DNA of 34,421 nt, taken from the NCBI RefSeq assembly GCF_002179635.1, contig NZ_NFOE01000039.1, forward strand, positions 1 through 34,421. Direction: 5' to 3'. Shown here one piece after another: positions 6,727-15,224 of the stretch. This DNA comes from Campylobacter jejuni. Its GTDB lineage: Bacteria; Campylobacterota; Campylobacteria; Campylobacterales; Campylobacteraceae. The notes under the pieces are model-generated. The model saw only the letters and a list, made by a program, of their open reading frames with translations. It was not told the DNA's origin and did no database searches. The stretch's first letter is position 1, and each line of letters starts with the position of its first letter. Position numbers and translations under genes: made by a program.

Positions 6727-7950
6727 ATGATTAGTGTAGAATTAATAGAGCATATTTTTAAAGCTGCTTCTATATCAAGGTGGAATGATTATCCTAGAAT
6801 GACAAATTTAGTTGAGCTTGATAAGCAAGCGCATAAATTTATCATCGCTTATTTCATTGCTAAAATGGAAAAAGATGTCAATATGCGCTTTATTATAGAA
6901 GCGGGGATTTTTGAGTTTTTAAGCAGGGTGGTAGTGACTGATATACGCCCTGATGTGTATCATGAGATAACGCGTGTAAAAAATGAGCAAGTAAGTGCTT
7001 GGGTGTTAAGTAAAATCGCACCGATGATTCAAGATATTGAAAATGGTGAGTTTTTAAAACGCTATGAGCTTTTTTTACAAGGTAAAGATTATGCGAAAGA
7101 AAGGCTTATTTTAAAAGCTGCTTCGTATTTTGCGACAAGATGGGAGTTTAATATAGTTTATCAAACTAGTTCATTTTTAAGTGATATTGATGAGATTAAG
7201 GCTAAGGTTGAAGAAGAATTAGAAGATTATTATGAGTTAATCGGCGCAAGAAAAATCGCCCTTAATCAAAAAATTTCTAAAATAATTGATCTAAGCGGGC
7301 GTTTGCGTTTTCAAAAAAGATGGGCGCAAACTCCAAGAATTCCAGAAACTGCGGTTTTAGGGCATATGCTTGTGGTGGCTATTTTGTCTTATTTTTATTC
7401 TTTAGAAGTAAAAGCATGTGATGGTAGAATAGAAAGCAATTTTTATTGTGCTTTGTTTCATGATTTACCTGAAAGTTTAACTAGAGATATCATCTCTCCG
7501 GTAAAATATGGCATAGATGGTTTAAATGAGATCATCAATGAATATGAGATGAAGCTTATTAATGAGAAAATTTTACCTTTTATACCGCTATCTTTTAGAG
7601 AAGAATTTAGTTATATACTTGGTATTAGAGAAGGACAAAATGAAGAAAGCGCCTTTGTAAAAAATGAATTTGAAAATCGTATTTTTAATAATAAGCCAAG
7701 TGTTTATAGTGGTAGTTTAGATGCTGTTAATGAAGATCGTTTTAAGGCTATTGATGGAAAAGCTTTGAAGTATTGTGATAAACTAGCAGCTTTTATAGAA
7801 GCGGCTTTGTCAATTAGCTATGGAGTAAAGTCTAAAGAGCTTGAAAATGGTTTTTTAGGAATGTGTGAGTATTTCAAAACAAATCCAACCATTAATGGGG
7901 TAAATTTCTTTAGAATTTGTGAGGATATTAAAGGATATTTTAAACTTTAA
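6727..7950 (+). CDS. YfbR-like HD-domain protein with two HD repeats, the first degenerate
   Basis: 407 residues. The second half is a recognisable HD phosphohydrolase of the YfbR type: KRWAQTPRIPETAVLGHM (His213), ALFHDLPESLTRDIISPVKY (His245-Asp246) and the distal Asp351 in KYCDKLAAFIEA. E. coli YfbR is a 5'-deoxynucleotidase of about 200 residues. The first half resembles a second copy: SRWNDYPRMTNLVELDKQAH (His36), then GIFEFLSRVVVTDIRPDV where the HD pair is replaced by Glu63-Phe64, and LKAASYFATRWEF where the distal Asp becomes Ser133. The protein therefore looks like a tandem duplication with a dead first domain. The start follows AAAAAAAGGA. It is a single gene with its own spacer; the substrate is unknown. 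Confidence 0.75.
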   Translation: MISVELIEHIFKAASISRWNDYPRMTNLVELDKQAHKFIIAYFIAKMEKDVNMRFIIEAGIFEFLSRVVVTDIRPDVYHEITRVKNEQVSAWVLSKIAPMIQDIENGEFLKRYELFLQGKDYAKERLILKAASYFATRWEFNIVYQTSSFLSDIDEIKAKVEEELEDYYELIGARKIALNQKISKIIDLSGRLRFQKRWAQTPRIPETAVLGHMLVVAILSYFYSLEVKACDGRIESNFYCALFHDLPESLTRDIISPVKYGIDGLNEIINEYEMKLINEKILPFIPLSFREEFSYILGIREGQNEESAFVKNEFENRIFNNKPSVYSGSLDAVNEDRFKAIDGKALKYCDKLAAFIEAALSISYGVKSKELENGFLGMCEYFKTNPTINGVNFFRICEDIKGYFKL

Positions 7951-7953
7951 AAA

Positions 7954-8058
7954 CCCTCTCCCAGATGACTGCGGCACACACTAAGTCTAAGTGCTCTGCT
8001 GTGTTCCCACCCTGAAGCGGTGCTTAAAAATAGCATTGCACAGGTCTAAGAGAAGGCA
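7954..8058 (-). ncRNA. ffs: Signal recognition particle RNA (small 4.5S type)
   Basis: Read on the minus strand, the segment 8017-7990 contains the SRP domain IV core: TTCAGG, a GTG-GGAA-CAC tetraloop hairpin, then AGCAG, matching the bacterial pattern CAGG-N-GGAA-N-AGCA. The flanks fold back: CCTTCTCTTAGAC at the 5' end pairs with GTCATCTGGGAGAGG at the 3' end, and GTGC pairs with further inner segments. The 3' end runs into TTTTT. The RNA scaffolds Ffh for co-translational membrane targeting. Ends are estimated to within a few bases. It lies opposite in orientation to the flanking protein genes. Confidence 0.85.
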
Positions 8059-8064
8059 GTTGAA

Positions 8065-8070
8065 ATAATA
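8065..8070 (-). promoter_or_regulatory. -10 box of the SRP RNA gene
   Basis: TATTAT on the minus strand, 7 bases before the predicted 5' end of the RNA, with AT-rich sequence upstream (the repeated AATATCTTAA at 8067-8088). One mismatch to the consensus. Confidence 0.4.
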
Positions 8071-8104
8071 TCTTAAAATATCTTAAAAAACATTGAGGTG
8101 AAGT

Positions 8105-8548
8105 ATGTTGAGTATATTTGCAAACTTTTTATCTAAATTTAGAGAATTTTTTGTTCCAAGTCATTTGTCTTTAGAATTTAGAGCAAAATCTTTTGCTGCT
8201 ATTATCGTGGCGAATAAAAATATAAAAGCAGAAATTTGGCAAGTTTTAGCTGATATTGCAAATGAAGTTTATCCAAATGATAAAAGCAGACAAGCAATTT
8301 TGGTGCAAACTTCTAAAGAATATGTAGATAGAGTTTTAAAAAATGAGCTTAGTTTGGATGCTTTGCTTAAAAATATTGCCTTGCTTTTAAAGAAAAATCC
8401 AAGATATGCAAAAAAGATTAATTTTCATAGACTTGAGCGTTTGATGGATAAAAATGAAGAAGAAGCTTTGATACAACTTAGGGTGTATGAGTTTTTTGAG
8501 CAAGAAATAAAATATATTTTAGAGAAAAATTCAAAAGAATCAATATGA
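8105..8548 (+). CDS. Unrecognised small cytoplasmic protein
   Basis: 147 residues, no signal peptide and no clear membrane segment. The composition is mostly helical and charged, with a basic stretch LLLKKNPRYAKKINFHRLER at 92-111 and an acidic C-terminal helix. I do not recognise a family. The start has GAGGTG about 5 bases upstream, and the gene diverges from the SRP RNA gene. It converges on flgE, ending inside a shared hairpin; an unknown gene also sits at this position beside flgE in C. jejuni (Cj0044c, by recall). The coding call is secure from length, RBS and tight fit; the function is unknown. Confidence 0.75.
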   Translation: MLSIFANFLSKFREFFVPSHLSLEFRAKSFAAIIVANKNIKAEIWQVLADIANEVYPNDKSRQAILVQTSKEYVDRVLKNELSLDALLKNIALLLKKNPRYAKKINFHRLERLMDKNEEEALIQLRVYEFFEQEIKYILEKNSKESI

Positions 8549-8577
8549 AAAGCTGAAATTAGCGTTTCATATTGATT
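8538..8577. terminator. Bidirectional hairpin between convergent genes
   Basis: Arms AATCAATATGAAA (8538-8550) and its complement (8565-8577), with GCT/AGC pairing further in. It spans the stop codons of the upstream small gene and of flgE. It probably ends both transcripts, although no strong T-run follows. Confidence 0.6.
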
Positions 8578-10184
8578 GCTTTTTGTATCATTTGATCAGC
8601 TGTTGTGATACTTTTACTGCTTGAATCATAGGCTTTTTGTAAGGTGATTAAGTTTGTAAAAGCTACTGATAAATCCACATTAGATTGCTCTAGTTTTCCA
8701 CCTTCAAAGGTAGCTGTGCTGAAATTTCCATTAGCATCAAGCAAAAAGGTTGGATTACCACTATTTCCTGTTTGCCCATAAAGATTTTCTCCTAGCTTTT
8801 CTAAGCCTTGTTCATTTGTAAAATTAAACAAAGCAAGTTTTGCCATAGCTATTTGATCTCCATTTGTAAAAGTCGCTATGATAGTACCATCTGTATTAAT
8901 AGAATAGTTATTTAAAAATCCCTCACCCTTGCCATCTGTTTGTGTGTGTACCGAAGGTTGTTTATTTTGTAAAGCATGAAGTCCATCATAACCTGAATTT
9001 GGTATATTTGGATCATAATAAGAACCAAGATTTATGTTAACCTTTGTGCCATTATTATCTACTGAATTTAAGGTGTTAGATACCAAGGCTCCAGCCTCGT
9101 TAAAGGTAATTAAACCTTCAGTTGTTCCACCTATTTTATTGCCATCATTATCATATACTTGAGCAACTGCTTTGTATTCTAAGTCTGTACCATTTTGTGG
9201 TAAAACTCTATCTAATTTAACCTTAACCCAACTAGTAGAACCATCAGGATTAATTAATTTTGCAGAAAGTTCTGTGCTATCTGCTACTTCTTTTTCTACA
9301 CTTAAATGAGATGATTCTAATTTAGCTGTTTCTAAATCTACTTTATCTAATTTTTGATTATCAATACTAAAAGCCAAATTCTCATCTAAAGTAGCTTGTA
9401 ATGTTTGACTAGCACCTTTTTCATCGGTAATTTTAAAATATATAGTATCGCCAGGTTTTAAGCCATAAATTTGCTCATCTTTTACACTTCCTGAAATTTT
9501 TACACTACCATCTTTGTTTTTGCTAAATTCAAACTTAGAAGCATCTACATCTACATTTACAGCTTCTGTTTTGGTGCTTGTATCTAAATTTCCACTCCAA
9601 GTGATATTTTGTGTTGGTTGAGGTGGTAAATAAAGATTTTTAGGTACAGAGATAGGTCCTTGAGTATTAACTCCGCCTATTTGGAAATTTTCTCCAGGCG
9701 TTCCACTCCAAGCTGTGGTAACTTTTTGTCCCATAACTTGACCAAACATATTTGAAACCCTATCACTTAGTTGAATTTCTTTTAATGATGGATTCATAGT
9801 TCCAAGCACATAGTTTCCGTTTGAATCTACTAAAAAACCATTTGCATCAGGTTTAAAAGCACCATTTCTAGTATAATAAACTCCATTGCCATTACTTACA
9901 CCAAAAAAGCCTTTTCCTGCAATTGCTACATCAAATTCATTATCAGTAGAAACTAATGGTCCTTGTTCAAAAATATCATTAGTAGCTCCTGCTACACTAC
10001 CATAACCAGTTTGACCTTTATTGTATGATTGTGTTGTTATGGTGCTATAAAATACATCTTTGAAAGCTACATCAGAGTATTTAAACCCTACTGTATTAAC
10101 ATTGCTTATATTATGAGCAGTATTGTCTATACCATAACTTTGGGATTTTACTCCATTTACTCCATTATAAAATGCTGTAAACAT
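8559..10184 (-). CDS. flgE: Flagellar hook protein FlgE (smaller Campylobacter type)
   Basis: 541 residues counted from the ATG at 10184, which has AGGAT upstream and begins MFTAFYNGVNGVKSQSYGID. Upstream in-frame codons overlap flgD and are not needed. The N-terminal rod/hook motif NTAHNISNVNTVGFK (21-35), FDVAIAGKGFFGV (84-96) and the C-terminal LEQSNVDLSVAFTNLI (498-513) mark the FlgE/FlgF/FlgG family. It is exported by the flagellar type III system and polymerises into the hook. It is longer than the roughly 400-residue enteric FlgE; residues about 212-316 are an extra domain similar to one in FlgD. Campylobacter also carries a larger hook protein elsewhere (Cj1729c by recall), so this may be the second FlgE. 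It lies 4 bases after flgD, in the sigma-54 operon. Confidence 0.92.
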   Translation of the reverse strand: MFTAFYNGVNGVKSQSYGIDNTAHNISNVNTVGFKYSDVAFKDVFYSTITTQSYNKGQTGYGSVAGATNDIFEQGPLVSTDNEFDVAIAGKGFFGVSNGNGVYYTRNGAFKPDANGFLVDSNGNYVLGTMNPSLKEIQLSDRVSNMFGQVMGQKVTTAWSGTPGENFQIGGVNTQGPISVPKNLYLPPQPTQNITWSGNLDTSTKTEAVNVDVDASKFEFSKNKDGSVKISGSVKDEQIYGLKPGDTIYFKITDEKGASQTLQATLDENLAFSIDNQKLDKVDLETAKLESSHLSVEKEVADSTELSAKLINPDGSTSWVKVKLDRVLPQNGTDLEYKAVAQVYDNDGNKIGGTTEGLITFNEAGALVSNTLNSVDNNGTKVNINLGSYYDPNIPNSGYDGLHALQNKQPSVHTQTDGKGEGFLNNYSINTDGTIIATFTNGDQIAMAKLALFNFTNEQGLEKLGENLYGQTGNSGNPTFLLDANGNFSTATFEGGKLEQSNVDLSVAFTNLITLQKAYDSSSKSITTADQMIQKAINMKR

Positions 10185-10188
10185 GATT

Positions 10189-11196
10189 TTATCCTGTAAT
10201 CTCTTTAATATCTTCCCATTTAACCCAGCTACCGCCCATACCAACTAGAGCTTCACCTTCTTCAAATCTAACTCCAGTAATAGGATAAGCACCATAAGTT
10301 GAGTTCACTGTTGTTCCATCTTCACCTATATAGCTTGCTCTTACATAGTATTTTCCAGATGGCACAGGATTTCCGCTATCATCGGTTCTATCCCAAACAA
10401 TTTGCTTCATACCAGCGCTCATATCTTTAACACTCATTGTTCTTACAGGATCTCCTGCTTCATTGTAAATAGTAAATGTTACAGGTTCACTATCTGATTT
10501 ATAAGCTGAATCAATCTTAGCTGTTTTTATATCAACACTTGGAGTGTGTCCTACTATTTTAAATGTTTGATCTTCTCCAACTATTGCCTGAACAGTCTCT
10601 TCTTGTCCTTTATCGTCCTTCAATTTAATATGTATGGTTTCCCCAGGTTTTGCTACTTCTTTATCAACTTTACCACTAATATCAAGTTTATCTTCACCAT
10701 TTTTATTAAGTTCAAAACCTTCTATATCAATATCAGTCTTTTTACCTTTTTGAGGTTCTTTTGGTAAATACATATTAATTTGAAATTGTATATCATCATC
10801 TGCCACTACAAGATAATTATCCTTAACCGTTGCAAGTTTTCCAACCGCAGCTAATGCACTCATACCAGTACTTGCTGCAATAGAATTTTGTAGTTTAGTC
10901 ATTGCTACTACAAGCTGAGTCATAGTTTTATTAGTATTATCTTGCATTTCAAGCGCTGAAAGTTGTGCTGTTTGAGTAAGCATTTTTTCAGTATCCATAG
11001 GATCAGTTGGATCTTGATGTTGAAGTTCTATCAAAAGAAGCTTTAAAAATGCATCCTTGTCAAGCTCTGCTCCAGGGTTATAAATTAATCCACTATCACC
11101 TTCTCCAGCTCTAGCATTTCCTTTAGTATTTGGCATATCTTTGGTGTTAAGTGCTGCTAAAGGACCTTGAAGAGTTTGTGTATTTATATTTGACAT
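10189..11196 (-). CDS. flgD: Hook cap/assembly protein FlgD with inserted domain
   Basis: 335 residues, against about 230 in E. coli. The conserved FlgD N-terminal region is DKDAFLKLLLIELQHQDPTD (47-66) followed by MDTEKMLTQTAQLSALEMQ. The C-terminal FlgD Ig-like part is TFTIYNEAGDPVRTM and WDRTDDSGNPVPSGKYYVRA. FlgD caps the growing hook and is shed after assembly. About 90 residues (157-246) are inserted in front of the Ig strands and resemble an insert in FlgE next door. The N-terminus MSNINTQ resembles those of the two upstream gene products. The ATG has AAAGGA about 5 bases upstream. It lies 50 bases after fliK and 4 bases before flgE, so it is clearly in the operon. Confidence 0.92.
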   Translation of the reverse strand: MSNINTQTLQGPLAALNTKDMPNTKGNARAGEGDSGLIYNPGAELDKDAFLKLLLIELQHQDPTDPMDTEKMLTQTAQLSALEMQDNTNKTMTQLVVAMTKLQNSIAASTGMSALAAVGKLATVKDNYLVVADDDIQFQINMYLPKEPQKGKKTDIDIEGFELNKNGEDKLDISGKVDKEVAKPGETIHIKLKDDKGQEETVQAIVGEDQTFKIVGHTPSVDIKTAKIDSAYKSDSEPVTFTIYNEAGDPVRTMSVKDMSAGMKQIVWDRTDDSGNPVPSGKYYVRASYIGEDGTTVNSTYGAYPITGVRFEEGEALVGMGGSWVKWEDIKEITG

Positions 11197-11246
11197 AAAA
11201 ATCCTTTTTTATATATTTTTAAAGCTTAAAGCAAAAAATATTCCAT

Positions 11247-12947
11247 TTAAAAATATTTTGCTAAAACCATTTCCAAGCTTGGTTTTTCTTGAATTTCTTT
11301 TTCAAAATTCACCTTATCTTCTTTATTATTGCTACTTTTTTGTTTTTGTTGATTATTTTGTTCTTTTCTTTCTTGGTTGTTAAAATTCATTTCTAAATTT
11401 GTAAAGCCCATGTTTACAAGAGCATTTTTAAACTCAGCTTGATGTTGTATGAAAAGATTTAAAGTATTTTGATTAGAATTAAAACTGATGTTTAGGTTGG
11501 ATCCTCTTTGGACTAAAGTAACTTCTACTTCCCCAAGATTATGTGGATTTAAAGTTATACTAAAGCGTGTTATAGGTGCTTTATAACTTTCTAGTTTTTC
11601 TTTAAATTCTTGAGCAAAATCATTGAAAGTTTCTTTCATAGGAATATTTTGATTTCTTACAAAATTATTAGAAACTCTATTCATTTCTTTCACGTAAGAA
11701 TTTAAATTTTCTTCATTATGATCACTATCATCTTTTGTAAGTTCTTTGGTGTTTTTGAAAATATCGTTAAAAACATCTGTGTTCTGAGTATTTTTTTCTG
11801 TTTTTAATTGTTTGTCTTGAGTATTTAGTAAATTTTCTAAATTAATTTTCAAATCTTGATTTTGATTTTGTAAATTTTGGATATTTTTTGTATTTGTTAA
11901 TTCGGTTTTTAAATCTTTTGAATTTTCTAAAACAGAACTTATTTTTTTACTAAAGTTATCTTCGCTAGTGGTTAATTTTTCATTTTTTAATATTTCTTTA
12001 AAGTCTATCTTTTCTTTGTCTTTGATTTCTTTTTTCAAGTTTGTATTTTGAGTGAGATTAATAAGCTCAATATCATTGGCTTTATCGTTATGTTTAGTGG
12101 TTATATTTTGTATGTTTTTTGTATATTTTATTTCTTTTTCATCTTTATCTTGAATTTTTTCTACTAATTTTTCTTTAAAATCTATATTTTGAATATTATC
12201 TTTATTTGGTGTTTTTTCATTTTTTTTAGGAAGTTCTATATTTTTTAAAGCAGAAGAAAGCAAAGAAATACCTTCATTTTCTTTGCTTTTTATATTTTTA
12301 CCTGAATTTGGTTCTTCTTTTAAAAGTTTAGTGATTTTTTGATTGATTAAATCTTGAAAAACATTAGTATTGTTTTGTTTTTGTGGTTCAATTAAGTCTT
12401 TATTGTTTAAATTTGAAGTTTTAAAAAAACCTTTTTTATCAAGATTTGGAAAGGCTTCTTTTAAATCTTTAATTTGTTCAAATTTTATATTTTTGATGTT
12501 TAATCCAAGATCTTTTGCTATGTTAAAAAGCTCATTAATATTTTTTATATTTTTTAGCTTGTGCAAGTTTTTTTCAAGAGTTAAAATAGCAGTATTATCT
12601 TGCACGAGTTTGTTTAATTTTATATCCTTGCTATCACTTTGTAAAACCTCTAATAAAGAAAGAATTTGCATAAAACTCGCACCTTCAAAAAGTTTTATAG
12701 CATCTTTTTCATCTAGTGAAAGTTTATTATTGGTATCTTTTAAGTCTTTATCTTTGCTTGTGTTTTCTTTTTGTGGTGCTTTAAAATCTTTTGATATACT
12801 TCCATCTTTTTCATTTATTGCTTGTAACAAGGAATTTAAAAATTCCTCTCCATCGTTTTGTGAATTAGTACTCTCTTTGTTAAGATTTTCATTTTGTGGA
12901 GCGATGCTTAATAAATTTAAAGCATCGCCTGCTTGGATATTTGACAT
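11247..12947 (-). CDS. fliK: Hook-length control protein FliK
   Basis: 566 residues. The middle is low-complexity, rich in Lys, Asn, Asp and Glu, as expected for an extended molecular ruler. The C-terminal Flg_hook domain (about 450-525) is clear: ITRFSITLNPHNLGEVEVTL, FNSNQNTLNLFIQHQAEFK and LVNMGFTNLEMNF. FliK is secreted intermittently, measures the hook and switches the export gate to filament substrates. An ordered helical segment (about 91-176: SFMQILSLLEVLQ to AFPNLDKKGFF) is shared with the small protein encoded just upstream. The ATG lies 3 bases past that gene's stop, with a weak AGTAGG ribosome binding site, suggesting coupling. Confidence 0.88.
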   Translation of the reverse strand: MSNIQAGDALNLLSIAPQNENLNKESTNSQNDGEEFLNSLLQAINEKDGSISKDFKAPQKENTSKDKDLKDTNNKLSLDEKDAIKLFEGASFMQILSLLEVLQSDSKDIKLNKLVQDNTAILTLEKNLHKLKNIKNINELFNIAKDLGLNIKNIKFEQIKDLKEAFPNLDKKGFFKTSNLNNKDLIEPQKQNNTNVFQDLINQKITKLLKEEPNSGKNIKSKENEGISLLSSALKNIELPKKNEKTPNKDNIQNIDFKEKLVEKIQDKDEKEIKYTKNIQNITTKHNDKANDIELINLTQNTNLKKEIKDKEKIDFKEILKNEKLTTSEDNFSKKISSVLENSKDLKTELTNTKNIQNLQNQNQDLKINLENLLNTQDKQLKTEKNTQNTDVFNDIFKNTKELTKDDSDHNEENLNSYVKEMNRVSNNFVRNQNIPMKETFNDFAQEFKEKLESYKAPITRFSITLNPHNLGEVEVTLVQRGSNLNISFNSNQNTLNLFIQHQAEFKNALVNMGFTNLEMNFNNQERKEQNNQQKQKSSNNKEDKVNFEKEIQEKPSLEMVLAKYF

Positions 12948-12950
12948 TAA

Positions 12951-13289
12951 TTAACCTACTAAAAAATTATTTTTTGCTAAATTTGGAAATAAATTTTGCA
13001 ATTGTGCTGCACAATCAAGTTTTAAATTTTCATGAGAAAGATTAAAATTTTTAAATATTACTAACAATTCTTCTATATTTTTAGCGTTTAAAACCGCATT
13101 TTCATTATGAGCATCATCTAAAATTTCGCTTACTTTGCTTGAAAGCTTTGCATAGTTTAGTTCTTTTTCTTCGTTTGAATTTACAACTTCTAAATAATTT
13201 AAAAGTTCCATAAAATGCTTACTATTTAAAACCGAAGTTCCTTGTTTTTCTAAGTTAGCGTTGAAGATTTGAGTATTTAGGTTTGACAT
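12951..13289 (-). CDS. Small flagellar protein, paralogue of the FliK N-terminal domain
   Basis: 112 residues, first gene after the sigma-54 promoter, with AAGGAG 7 bases before the ATG. In C. jejuni the gene at this position is an uncharacterised one (Cj0040, by recall). Residues 25-110 align with FliK 91-176 with one gap: [11 protein letters not shown] / [25 protein letters not shown] / NINELFNIAKDLGL and [13 protein letters not shown] / LKEAFPNLDKKGF. It lacks the ruler region and the C-terminal switch domain. Its N-terminus MSNLNTQ resembles that of FlgD. I infer it is a flagellar export substrate or partner working with FliK; this is not established. Confidence 0.8.
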   Translation of the reverse strand: MSNLNTQIFNANLEKQGTSVLNSKHFMELLNYLEVVNSNEEKELNYAKLSSKVSEILDDAHNENAVLNAKNIEELLVIFKNFNLSHENLKLDCAAQLQNLFPNLAKNNFLVG

Positions 13290-13325
13290 ATTTTTCTCCT
13301 TAAAAATAATTCTTATCCGAACAAA

Positions 13326-13341
13326 AGCAACAAGTGTTCCA
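13326..13341 (-). promoter_or_regulatory. Sigma-54 promoter of the fliK-flgD-flgE operon
   Basis: Minus strand TGGAACACTTGTTGCT: GG and GC are exactly 10 bases apart, matching TGGCAC-N5-TTGC. Transcription would start near 13315, about 26 bases before the first ATG. In Campylobacter, RpoN with FlgR drives hook and basal-body middle genes, consistent with what follows. Confidence 0.88.
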
Positions 13342-13375
13342 ATTTGTTAATCTTAATTTTTAAGCATTTTTTTTA

Positions 13376-13381
13376 TATAAT
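13376..13381 (+). promoter_or_regulatory. -10 box of typA
   Basis: Perfect TATAAT after a long T-tract (13366-13374), 35 bases before the TTG start. It lies back-to-back with the sigma-54 promoter, about 35 bases away. Confidence 0.6.
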
Positions 13382-13415
13382 ATTAGATTTTAAATTTAAG
13401 ACTTTGGAGAAAAAC

Positions 13416-15224
13416 TTGGATAATATTAGAAATATAGCCGTTATAGCTCACGTTGATCATGGTAAAACAACGATGGTAGATGAGCTTTTAAAGCAATCAG
13501 GAACTTTTAGCGAGCGTGAGCAAATAGCAGAACGCGTAATGGATAGCAATGATATAGAAAAAGAAAGAGGTATTACTATACTTTCTAAAAATACTGCTAT
13601 TAATTATAAAGGCACTAAGATAAATATTATAGATACTCCAGGCCATGCTGATTTTGGTGGTGAAGTTGAGCGTGTGTTAAAAATGGTTGATGGGGTTTTA
13701 CTTTTAGTTGATGCACAAGAAGGGGTTATGCCTCAAACTAAATTTGTGGTAAAAAAGGCTTTATCTTTGGGTCTTAAACCTATTGTTGTTATTAATAAAA
13801 TCGACAAGCCAGCTGCTGATCCTGAAAGAGTAATCAATGAAATTTTTGATCTTTTTGTGGCTTTAGAGGCAAATGATGAACAACTTGATTTTGCAGTGGT
13901 TTATGCAGCTGCTAAAAATGGTTATGCAAAACTCGCACTTGAAGATGAAAGCACTAATATGGAGCCATTGTTTAAGACTATACTTGAGCGTGTGCCTGCT
14001 CCAAGTGGTAGTGATGAAAATCCTTTACAACTTCAAGTTTTTACTCTAGGTTATGATAATTTCGTTGGTAAAATAGGCATTGCAAGAATTTTTAATGGCA
14101 AAGTAAAGAAAAATCAAAATGTAATGCTTGCTAAGGCAGATGGTTCTAAAATCAATGGAAGAATTTCAAAACTTATTGGTTTTATGGGACTAGAAAAAAT
14201 GGACATTGAAGAAGCAGGGACAGGTGATATCGTTGCGATTGCAGGTTTTGAAGCTTTAGATGTAGGAGATAGTGTTGTAGATCCAAACAACCCTATGCCA
14301 CTTGATCCTTTACATATAGAAGAGCCAACTTTAAGCATAGTATTTTCAGTAAATGATGGTCCTTTAGCGGGTACTGAAGGAAAGCACGTAACTTCAAATA
14401 AAATCGCAGAACGCCTAGAAGCGGAAATGAAAACTAATATTGCTATGAAATATGAAAGTACAGGTGAGGGTAAATTTAAAGTAAGCGGAAGAGGCGAGCT
14501 GCAAATAACTATCTTGGCTGAAAATATGCGTAGAGAAGGTTTTGAGTTTTGTATGGGAAGACCTGAAGTTATCGTTAAGGTAGAAGATGGGGTAAAAACA
14601 GAGCCGTTTGAGCATTTAGTGATTGATGTGCCTGATGATTTTACTGGAGTGGTGATTGAAAAATTAGGTAAAAGAAAAGCTGAAATGAAAACTATGACAC
14701 CAACTGGAGATGGTCAAACAAGACTTGAGTTTGAAATTCCTGCGCGTGGGCTTATAGGATTTAGATCACAATTTTTAACAGATACTAAAGGCGAGGGTGT
14801 GATGAACCATAGCTTTTTAGAATTTCGTCCATTTAGCGGGGCAGTTGAAAAAAGAAATAATGGTGCATTAATTTCTATGGAAAATGGTGTTGCGCTAGGG
14901 TATTCTTTATTTAATTTGCAAGATAGAGGGGTGTTATTTATCGATCCTCAAACAAAAGTATATACAGGTATGATTATAGGTGAGCATTCGCGTCCAAATG
15001 ATTTAGATGTTAATCCGATTAAAGGTAAAAATTTAACGAATGTTAGAGCAAGTGGAAGCGATGATGCGATTAAGCTTGTACCACCTAGAAAATTAAGCCT
15101 TGAAAGAGCGTTAGAGTGGATAGAAGAAGATGAGCTTGTAGAGGTTACTCCACAAAATATTAGAGTTAGAAAAAGATATCTTGATCCTACTCAAAGAAAA
15201 AGAATGGAAAAGGCTAAGTCTTAA
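13416..15224 (+). CDS. typA: Ribosome-associated GTPase TypA/BipA
   Basis: 602 residues from the TTG at 13416, chosen because GGAG lies 6 bases upstream and the product begins directly with [22 protein letters not shown] at 13344 would add 24 residues unlike the family and overlap the promoter. Motifs: G1 AHVDHGKT at 11-18, ERGITI at 50-55, G3 DTPGHAD at 73-79 and G4 NKID at 127-130, then EF-G-like domains and the TypA C-terminal domain (VINPIKGK-like [19 protein letters not shown]). It is a translational GTPase that binds 70S ribosomes and supports 50S assembly and stress adaptation. Its stop codon overlaps the next ATG by one base. Confidence 0.95.
   Translation: MDNIRNIAVIAHVDHGKTTMVDELLKQSGTFSEREQIAERVMDSNDIEKERGITILSKNTAINYKGTKINIIDTPGHADFGGEVERVLKMVDGVLLLVDAQEGVMPQTKFVVKKALSLGLKPIVVINKIDKPAADPERVINEIFDLFVALEANDEQLDFAVVYAAAKNGYAKLALEDESTNMEPLFKTILERVPAPSGSDENPLQLQVFTLGYDNFVGKIGIARIFNGKVKKNQNVMLAKADGSKINGRISKLIGFMGLEKMDIEEAGTGDIVAIAGFEALDVGDSVVDPNNPMPLDPLHIEEPTLSIVFSVNDGPLAGTEGKHVTSNKIAERLEAEMKTNIAMKYESTGEGKFKVSGRGELQITILAENMRREGFEFCMGRPEVIVKVEDGVKTEPFEHLVIDVPDDFTGVVIEKLGKRKAEMKTMTPTGDGQTRLEFEIPARGLIGFRSQFLTDTKGEGVMNHSFLEFRPFSGAVEKRNNGALISMENGVALGYSLFNLQDRGVLFIDPQTKVYTGMIIGEHSRPNDLDVNPIKGKNLTNVRASGSDDAIKLVPPRKLSLERALEWIEEDELVEVTPQNIRVRKRYLDPTQRKRMEKAKS

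Noticed and set aside
7954..8058. A tRNA or riboswitch upstream of the gene at 8105
   Set aside because: No cloverleaf or T-arm was found. The minus-strand fold with GTG-GGAA-CAC and AGCAG fits SRP RNA, which points away from the 8105 gene.
10185..10244. Longer flgE frame overlapping flgD
   Set aside because: The extra 20 residues match no FlgE N-terminus; MFTAFYNGVNG at 10184 does and has AGGAT upstream.
12370..12954. Open frame of 194 codons on the plus strand
   Set aside because: It is the antisense of the Lys/Asn-rich fliK coding sequence and has the Ser/Phe/Leu bias of such shadows; no family or ribosome binding site is seen.
13344..13415. Longer typA reading frame from a TTG at 13344
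   Set aside because: The added 24 residues ([15 protein letters not shown]...) are unlike TypA, cover the -10 box, and lack a ribosome binding site. The TTG at 13416 has GGAG at the right distance.
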